Shown here: positions 57,934-64,000 of the stretch, one piece after another
Layout: each line of letters begins with the position of its first letter
Position numbering within the stretch: the first letter of the stretch is position 1
Assembly (NCBI RefSeq): GCF_016900355.1
Contig: NZ_JACJKA010000004.1
Coordinates: 1 to 64,000 of the forward strand
Direction of reading: 5' to 3'
DNA from: Bacteroides mediterraneensis
GTDB lineage: Bacteria; Bacteroidota; Bacteroidia; Bacteroidales; Bacteroidaceae
Length of the DNA: 64,000 nt
Made by a program: the position numbers and the translations under genes
The notes under the pieces: generated by a model
What the model was told of the DNA's origin: nothing
What the model saw: the letters and a program-made list of their open reading frames with translations, nothing else
Database searches by the model: none

Positions 57934-60900
57934 TTAGAATGTGACATTAAATCCGACAAGGAAGGTACGCTGCTGCGGATATACTACGGCTGCTGCTGCA
58001 GTAATTTCCGGGTCGATACCGAACTGGTGAACATTATCAAATGAACACAAGTTAGATACACTACCATAAACACGTACTTTCTGTGCATGAATTGGTTTCA
58101 ACATCCACATCGGCAAGCTATAACCGATTTCCAAGTTGGAAATACGCAGATAGTGTACATTGTGCAACCAGAAATCACTGTTTTTATTGTTATAAGCAAA
58201 CTCACCGTTACGGATGGCCGGATAACGTCCCGGAACCCATTCACTTTCCGGATCATACAAATCCAGACGATGCCAACGGTCTTCCAGCAAATAAGCAGGA
58301 GAGTTACCACCATTATGATAAGCGTTAGTCAACTCATAGTTCTGTCTCCATCCTTGCATTGCACCACCAGAGAGGTCGATGTTCAAGTCAATGCCTTTCC
58401 ATTCCAGTCCGATATTACCACCGAAAGAAAGAATCGGTGCCCAGTTTTCAGGGAATCCGATAGGACGTTCATCCATGCTGTTGATTACTCCATCGTTGTT
58501 TACATCTTTATAGATAAGGTCACCCGGCAACAGTGTAGTATTACCTTGTCCATCCAGGTTGACAGGATAGTTCTTGATTTCTTCTTCAGACTGGAACTGT
58601 CCGATTACCTGATAACCCCAATAGATACCACCCCAACGGTCTTCGGCTGAGTTACGGTATTCATCCCATGAGTTGCTGAAACGAGGCTTGTAGGTTTCAA
58701 TGCTTCTGTAACGAGAGAAAGTGATATTACCACTTACACGATAGTTGAATTCACCAATATGGTCTGTCCATGTAGCCATGGCTTCAGCACCGATGTATGC
58801 TTGCTTGTTCAAGTTTTCATTCGGCAATGAATATCCAACTTCACTCGGCAGCAATACGTCATAACGTGCAGCCGGCACACCTGTGATATCCTTACGGAAA
58901 GCATCTGCACTTACCGTCAAACGGCTACCAAACATTGTCAAATCGAAACCGATGTTCTTTGTCGTATTCTTGGTCCATGACAAGTTAGTTACAGGCAAAC
59001 CTCTTTGATTCAAACCAGTCACATATTCTCCATCCAGAACTGCACTTCCTTGGTTCCAGTTATAACCACTCATATAACCGAACATAGAAACACCACTTTC
59101 TGTACCTGTCTGTCCAATAGAAGCACGGATCTTCAAGTCATCTACTACCGATTTCAGCGGTGAGAAGAATTTTTCTTCAGAGATTCTCCAACCAACTGAT
59201 ACGCCCGGGAAGAATCCCCAACGCTTGCTCGGAGCATACAAATAAGAACCATCATAACGAGCCAGCAACTCAATCAAATATTTGTGAGCATAGTCATAGT
59301 TCACACGAGCCAACCAACCGGCACGAGCTTCATAGCTCCATTCATCGCCGAAACTGTTGATTTCATCCATCTGCAGCAACGGCAAATAGTCTGTAGAAGG
59401 TTCAGTTCCGTAAGTTTTCTTGCTCCAGTCATAATCAGAAGCTTCATAACCCAACACAGCAGAAATATTATGATTCTTGATCTGCTTGTTGTAGTTCAAC
59501 TGCAACTGCATGTAACGAGTCGGTACGCTACGGTCAATCTGCAATCTCCAGCGACCTACCGCATTCGTTCCATTATAAGTATCTGATGCTTCATCGTAAG
59601 TATAAATCTGGTAAGCATACTGATAACCGTCGAAACGGCTGTTGGTATAACCATAAGAGAATGTAGCCTTCGCTGTCAATCCGAAGCCGAAGTCATACTG
59701 AGCATATGCGTTGATATTTGCATAACGGGTCATGCTGTCTTTATAACCGGCGATGTCGCGTCTGAAAGCAGCCGGGTTATATCCGTTACGATAAGAGTCG
59801 ATATTTCTAATATAATTAGGATTATCATTTGCATACGGGCTGTCAATCGGACGCATTCTGAAGATAGCCAAAATAGAAGAGTAGTAACCATCACCACCCG
59901 GCAAACCTACATCGTTTGTCTTTTCATATCGGCCACTTACCTGAGCACCAATAGTGAAACGGTTGGTAATTTTGGTATCCAAGTTCAACTGGAAGTTTGT
60001 ACGCTGATAGTTAAAGTCAGGCATCATAGCTTCCTGATTGGTATGTGCAATTGACAAGTAATAGTTCGTTCTTTCAGAACCACCGGTTACGCTGGCATTG
60101 ATATGATATTGCGGTACATTTTTTCTCATGATCATATCATAATAGTCATAGCTCTTATAGCCTTTTTCTGTACCTGCAGCCCATTTTGCCAGTTCTTCTT
60201 TTGTATATACAGAGTTAGGATCTTCGCCTCTGTTCTGAGCAGCCTCGGCCAAACCTCTTGTGTATTGTTCCGCATTGGCCAGTTCAGGGAAACGTGTCAG
60301 ATTCTGCCAGCCGTAATATCCGTTGACATTGATGCTGACTTTCTCGTTCTTTTTACCTTTTTTTGTGGTAACCAATACTACACCGTTTGAAGCTCGCAAA
60401 CCGTAAATGGCTGCTGATGCATCCTTCAATACCGTAATACTTTCGATATCTTCAATATTCAACGAATTGAACACATCGTTTCCGGATACCTCAGAGTTAA
60501 CCAACCAGTCACTGCTTGTATTACCACCGTACGGAATACCATCAATTACGAACAACGGTGTACCCATGTTACGAATCTCCAGGTTAATACCTTTACCTGG
60601 TCGGGCATCCTTTGCACGAGTTGAAATACCTGCAATCTTACCGGTAAGCGCTCCAGCTGTAGTGGTAGAAACTGAACGTGTCAACGATTCAGATTTCACG
60701 TCACTAATAGCTCCCGTCAAGCTTTTTCGGTTCTGCGTACCGTAACCTACTACAACCACCTCATCCAGCGTTTCAGTGTCTTCCTGTAGTATCACATTAA
60801 TAGGTGATGTTCCATTCATCTTGGCTTCCACTGACTTATAGCCGATAAATGAAACCACGAGAGTACCATCGGTGGATCCCACCTCAAGTGTGAAGTTACC

Positions 60901-61068
60901 GTCAATGTCTGTGATGGTTCCTGTAGTTGTGCCTTTCACAGTAACATTGGCTCCAATAATAGGGTCTCCTGCAGCGTCTGCCACGTGACCTTTGATCTGA
61001 TTTTGTGCAAATGCTACAACAGACATCAGTAGCATCATGCAAGTCGTTAAGAATTTTAAATTCCTCAT
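57934..61068 (-). CDS. SusC/RagA-family TonB-dependent transporter
   Basis: A 1044-residue outer-membrane receptor. Signal peptide (to about 21, AFAQ), carboxypeptidase-regulatory-like domain IKGHVADAAGDPIIGANVTV, the SusC motif EVVVVGYGTQ, plug segment LEIRNMGTPLFVIDGIPYGG, and SITVLKDASAAIYGLRASNG are all present. The barrel ends in FLVGFNVTF. No STN domain. The promoter is divergent from a hybrid two-component sensor gene, the usual arrangement for a locus controlled by its own sensor. The ligand is unknown; the linked GH2 and DUF3823 proteins suggest a galactose-bearing glycan. Confidence 0.94.
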   Translation of the reverse strand: MRNLKFLTTCMMLLMSVVAFAQNQIKGHVADAAGDPIIGANVTVKGTTTGTITDIDGNFTLEVGSTDGTLVVSFIGYKSVEAKMNGTSPINVILQEDTETLDEVVVVGYGTQNRKSLTGAISDVKSESLTRSVSTTTAGALTGKIAGISTRAKDARPGKGINLEIRNMGTPLFVIDGIPYGGNTSSDWLVNSEVSGNDVFNSLNIEDIESITVLKDASAAIYGLRASNGVVLVTTKKGKKNEKVSINVNGYYGWQNLTRFPELANAEQYTRGLAEAAQNRGEDPNSVYTKEELAKWAAGTEKGYKSYDYYDMIMRKNVPQYHINASVTGGSERTNYYLSIAHTNQEAMMPDFNYQRTNFQLNLDTKITNRFTIGAQVSGRYEKTNDVGLPGGDGYYSSILAIFRMRPIDSPYANDNPNYIRNIDSYRNGYNPAAFRRDIAGYKDSMTRYANINAYAQYDFGFGLTAKATFSYGYTNSRFDGYQYAYQIYTYDEASDTYNGTNAVGRWRLQIDRSVPTRYMQLQLNYNKQIKNHNISAVLGYEASDYDWSKKTYGTEPSTDYLPLLQMDEINSFGDEWSYEARAGWLARVNYDYAHKYLIELLARYDGSYLYAPSKRWGFFPGVSVGWRISEEKFFSPLKSVVDDLKIRASIGQTGTESGVSMFGYMSGYNWNQGSAVLDGEYVTGLNQRGLPVTNLSWTKNTTKNIGFDLTMFGSRLTVSADAFRKDITGVPAARYDVLLPSEVGYSLPNENLNKQAYIGAEAMATWTDHIGEFNYRVSGNITFSRYRSIETYKPRFSNSWDEYRNSAEDRWGGIYWGYQVIGQFQSEEEIKNYPVNLDGQGNTTLLPGDLIYKDVNNDGVINSMDERPIGFPENWAPILSFGGNIGLEWKGIDLNIDLSGGAMQGWRQNYELTNAYHNGGNSPAYLLEDRWHRLDLYDPESEWVPGRYPAIRNGEFAYNNKNSDFWLHNVHYLRISNLEIGYSLPMWMLKPIHAQKVRVYGSVSNLCSFDNVHQFGIDPEITAAAAVVYPQQRTFLVGFNVTF

Positions 61069-61096
61069 AGATTATTAGAGTTAATGAATGTGAACG

Positions 61097-61104
61097 CAAA
61101 AGTA
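61097..61104 (-). promoter_or_regulatory. susC promoter -7 element
   Basis: TACTTTTG on the minus strand, 28 bases before the susC ATG. No good -33 TTG is visible, which would suit an activator-dependent promoter. Confidence 0.6.
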
Positions 61105-61129
61105 TATAAAGAAATACACACATAGATAA

Positions 61130-61176
61130 ATAAATCATGCAATAATAAACAGCAAATATTGCATTGCATGATTTAT
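61130..61176. promoter_or_regulatory. Inverted repeat, candidate regulator site
   Basis: ATAAATCATGCAAT (61130-61143) is perfectly inverted at 61163-61176, with a 19-base spacer that also contains ATTGC-like bases. It ends just upstream of the expected susC -33 region, where an activator would bind. Confidence 0.55.
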
Positions 61177-61470
61177 ATCATTAAAAAACGAGATTCCCAA
61201 CTAACTTCATACAACTTTCGAGGGGAAAAAACATATTCAAATTCACACCAAGAAATTCAAATAAAATCTCCATTCTTAAACAATCTTTCATACACTTCTA
61301 AATTTCAAGCCCAACGATTCATTGTATTTATGCGTTAACACCAATGGAGGTTTACCGATTGATTTAAAGATAAGCAAGCTTCCACCGAAGCTACAAAGTA
61401 AATTTACCATAAAACAATTATAGATCAATCATTATTTAATTTATAAAGCAGCTTATTCAATTAATATTCG

Positions 61471-61478
61471 TACTTTTG
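61471..61478 (+). promoter_or_regulatory. Sensor gene promoter -7 element
   Basis: TACTTTTG, 22 bases before the sensor ATG at 61501, matching TAnnTTTG. Confidence 0.55.
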
Positions 61479-61500
61479 AAGTCACGCAAATAAAAAGGCC

Positions 61501-64000
61501 ATGAAATACCAGCTAATCTTATTCTGTTTATTACTCTCTCTTTCCGCAGTCCATTCACAGCCCTATACCATCAAAAAACTGGGACCAGAAAAAGGACTGT
61601 CGAACAGTTATATTATCGATATAGCCGAAGACAAGAACGGATATTTGTGGTTTGCCACAGAGGAAGGACTCAACAAATTAGAAGGCAACCATTTTACCGC
61701 TTTCTACAAGAGCAACAAGCACAAAGCTTTGAATCTGACAGGAAATGAACTAAACAGCCTGCTGGATGATCCTAATGAACCCATCTTATGGATTGCCACC
61801 CAACGGGCAGGGCTTATTGCATTCAACTACCAGACCAATAGTCAAACAATCTACCAGCATCACCAGAATGACCCGTCAAGCATTGCTACCAATGACGTGA
61901 CCGGCATTTTCCCTGCAAAGAACGGAAATTTATGGATTACGACGTACTGGCGGGGAGTTGATTATCTGGACAAGAAAACCGGCAAGTTTACCCACTACAA
62001 TCAATCAACCGTTCCAGGACTTCCCAGCAACACGGTATGGACCTTAATGGACGACCAAAGAGGAAATCTGTACATTGGGCATCACGAGAATGGAATGAGC
62101 ATCCTGTCGTTAAAGACGAAAAAAGTCAAGAACTTCACCTACGACGGCTCGAACGAAAAAACTCTACCCAACAACAACGTACAATGTATATTCAAAGACA
62201 ATACAGGAAATATATGGGTAGGCACCGGTAAAGGACTTGCTCTGTTCAACCCCGAAACTGAAGAGTTTATCCGCTTGGGTGATAAAGGTTCCCCACTCTC
62301 CCATCTCATTTATGATATACAACAATTCAATGAGCATCAGTTATGGGTAGCTACTGAATTCGGAGGTATCTCCATCATAGATCTCTCCAGAAGCCTGTTT
62401 AACACCACAGAAAAGATTCACCTCATACAAGCAGGTGACAATGAATACAGCCTCAACAACGCTACAGTGCGATGCTTGTTCCAAGATTCCCACCAGAATA
62501 TCTGGGCAGGTACCTGGGGAGGAGGAGTCAACTTCCTCAGCTCCAATACCGCCTTATTCAAGTCGTTCAGTTACTCGTCCAGTTCACCCGGCAGCAACCT
62601 GAATGCCCACATTGCCAGCGCAGTCTGCATCGACTTGCAAGGTAACCTATGGGTAGGAACAGACGGCGGAGGCATCAATGTTCTGAAAAACGGACAACGC
62701 ACGGCTACCTATACCGAAGCCAACAGTGGCCTCAGCGGAAACTCCATCCAAACGGCGCTGTGTGACCGGAAAGGCAACCTGTGGTTCGGCATCTTTAATG
62801 GAGGAATTATGTACTACAACATCTATTCCAGGACCTTCAAGCAAGTTTTCCCGAAAGAAGAGAGCAATCACGATGTCCGTTCGCTTTTTGAAGATCAAGA
62901 AGGAATTATCTGGGTGGGAACCAGTGAGGGAGTCTTTCAAATCGACAGAGATTCCCAGAAAATCCTGCACCATTTCAATACGCCCGACAACCTGATTCGT
63001 ACGGTCATCAAGGATCAAAAAGGCCAAATATGGATAGGAAGTTTCGGAAGAGGAATTTTCCTCTATTCGGCCGATCAAAAGCATTTGAAAGACTTCAATA
63101 CTTACCTCGATTTTCCTTCCAATACCATCAACCAGATTTTTGAAGATTCCCAAGGAACCATATGGGCTGCCACCGGGGAGGGGCTGGTACAGTTTGAAAA
63201 CCAATCGCCCTGGACATATAAGGTCTACCAGCGAAACGAAGGACTTGTCAACACCTTCATTTGGGCTATTACAGAAGATGAAGCACACAACATCTGGTTC
63301 AGTACCAACCAAGGAATCAGCTGTTTGTCCAAAGACCGGAAGCGCATCTATAATTACGATTATAGAGACAATATTCCCATGGCCAGCTTTACAGGAAGAA
63401 GTGTTTGCAGGGACGTGAACAATACTATTTATTTCGGTTCTACCGACGGACTTTGTTATTTCACCCCCAGTCAGATACTGGAAAAAAAGCAATGCCCCCA
63501 AGCTATCATCGGAAAAATTACAGTCTTTGAACCCATGACATCCGACGATAGTGATGAAACAGAATATTCACTCTTCAACAAAAAGGAAATCAAACTAAAG
63601 TACGTACAAAATAATTTCAGCATCACATTCAACATACAAGACTATTCCCTGAATGAAAGAGTGGAATATGCCTATATGCTAAAAGGACTGGAAGACTCCT
63701 GGTACACCGTAAAAGATCCTAACAATGTGACTTTCCGTAACCTGCCCCCGGGAAGATATGAATTCCAGGTTAAAACCCGCATCCGGAACCAAGAATGGTC
63801 TGACGAAATCTCACAGATAGAAATCGTCATTGCTCCCCCGCTCTGGCTGTCCTGGTGGGCAAAACTTCTGTACGTGATAGCAGGAGTCGGAATTCTCATG
63901 GGAGTCTTTTCGGTTTATAAACGCAAACTAAACCTGGAATACTTGTACGAATCGGAAAAGAAAAGCCACGAACAGGAGCAGAAACTGAATGATGAACGGC
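61501..64000 (+). CDS. Hybrid two-component sensor (HTCS), N-terminal part
   Basis: An open frame from the ATG at 61501 runs off the window after about 833 codons. A signal peptide (about 1-20, AVHSQ) is followed by a double beta-propeller of Reg_prop repeats, seen as GYLWFATEEGLNKL, GNIWVGTGKGLALF, GNLWVGTDGGGINVL and others. A Y_Y_Y domain follows (about 700-775: YAYMLKGLEDSWYTV). A membrane helix lies at about 783-806, and then the start of a cytoplasmic coiled linker. The histidine kinase, receiver and AraC-type DNA-binding parts should follow beyond the window. Such proteins sense an oligosaccharide in the periplasm and switch on the adjacent locus, here the divergent SusC-SusD-DUF3823-GH2 genes. 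Confidence 0.9.
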   Translation, partial: MKYQLILFCLLLSLSAVHSQPYTIKKLGPEKGLSNSYIIDIAEDKNGYLWFATEEGLNKLEGNHFTAFYKSNKHKALNLTGNELNSLLDDPNEPILWIATQRAGLIAFNYQTNSQTIYQHHQNDPSSIATNDVTGIFPAKNGNLWITTYWRGVDYLDKKTGKFTHYNQSTVPGLPSNTVWTLMDDQRGNLYIGHHENGMSILSLKTKKVKNFTYDGSNEKTLPNNNVQCIFKDNTGNIWVGTGKGLALFNPETEEFIRLGDKGSPLSHLIYDIQQFNEHQLWVATEFGGISIIDLSRSLFNTTEKIHLIQAGDNEYSLNNATVRCLFQDSHQNIWAGTWGGGVNFLSSNTALFKSFSYSSSSPGSNLNAHIASAVCIDLQGNLWVGTDGGGINVLKNGQRTATYTEANSGLSGNSIQTALCDRKGNLWFGIFNGGIMYYNIYSRTFKQVFPKEESNHDVRSLFEDQEGIIWVGTSEGVFQIDRDSQKILHHFNTPDNLIRTVIKDQKGQIWIGSFGRGIFLYSADQKHLKDFNTYLDFPSNTINQIFEDSQGTIWAATGEGLVQFENQSPWTYKVYQRNEGLVNTFIWAITEDEAHNIWFSTNQGISCLSKDRKRIYNYDYRDNIPMASFTGRSVCRDVNNTIYFGSTDGLCYFTPSQILEKKQCPQAIIGKITVFEPMTSDDSDETEYSLFNKKEIKLKYVQNNFSITFNIQDYSLNERVEYAYMLKGLEDSWYTVKDPNNVTFRNLPPGRYEFQVKTRIRNQEWSDEISQIEIVIAPPLWLSWWAKLLYVIAGVGILMGVFSVYKRKLNLEYLYESEKKSHEQEQKLNDER

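Larger units (their letters stand above)
61069..61500. other. Divergent control region, susC / sensor gene
   Basis: About 430 AT-rich bases. It holds promoter elements for both genes (61097-61104 and 61471-61478) and a perfect inverted repeat upstream of the susC promoter. No gene was found. Confidence 0.65.

Noticed and set aside
62647-63501. Minus-strand open frame of 284 codons
   Set aside because: Antisense to the hybrid sensor, whose Reg_prop repeats are clear; no recognisable family on the minus strand.

Overview
The window reads as a chromosome segment of a gut Bacteroidales, most likely Bacteroides or Phocaeicola. The main reasons are two SusC/SusD pairs with glycoside hydrolases, a hybrid two-component sensor, and many promoters with the Bacteroidetes -7 element TAnnTTTG placed 20-60 bases before start codons. 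Species cannot be told from sequence alone. No rRNA, tRNA or CRISPR array was seen.

Left part (1-23.4 kb): the 3' end of an IS4-type transposase is followed by an envelope block. It holds a GT4 glycosyltransferase, a WaaP/Kdo-kinase-like protein, a GT32 glycosyltransferase, an LpxL-type acyltransferase, an MsbA-like ABC exporter, a GT9 heptosyltransferase-like protein and a DUF4254 protein, and looks like lipooligosaccharide core and lipid A work. Housekeeping genes follow: pdxB, acpP-fabF-rnc, an operon of GH3 acyl-amide synthetase, Ig-like lipoprotein and DUF3108 protein, phosphofructokinase, ruvB-flippase-DUF389, and a flavodoxin/ferredoxin protein with mnmA.

Middle (23.4-37.9 kb): a polysaccharide-utilisation-like locus on the minus strand has two transcription units. 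SusC-SusD-double GDPD phosphodiesterase is separated by a terminator and a new promoter from GH20 hexosaminidase, GH2 galactosidase and a Ser-type sulfatase. The second set suits sulfated host-type glycans rich in galactose and N-acetylhexosamine.

Right-middle (37.9-52.7 kb): metG, then a tight surface-glycan cluster (flippase, GT2, fused cytidylyltransferase/SDR resembling CDP-ribitol synthase, LicD-family phosphotransferase, GT-A, two GT4, GT2), a convergent YfhO-family membrane protein, and mtnN-luxS for S-adenosylhomocysteine recycling.

Right end (52.9-64 kb): a second locus with SusC, SusD, DUF3823 lipoprotein and GH2 enzyme on the minus strand, and a divergent hybrid two-component sensor that runs off the window.

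The most unusual non-coding signals are two short intergenic arrays of periodic palindromes. One is at 37612-37695 (four units, exactly 21 bp apart). The other is at 52771-52842 (seven AGTACT-type cores alternating 14 and 8 bp, a 22-bp period). A perfect 15-bp hairpin also lies inside the first codons of rnc. At gene level, the fused CDP-ribitol-type synthase next to LicD and the SusCD-linked double GDPD are the best leads.
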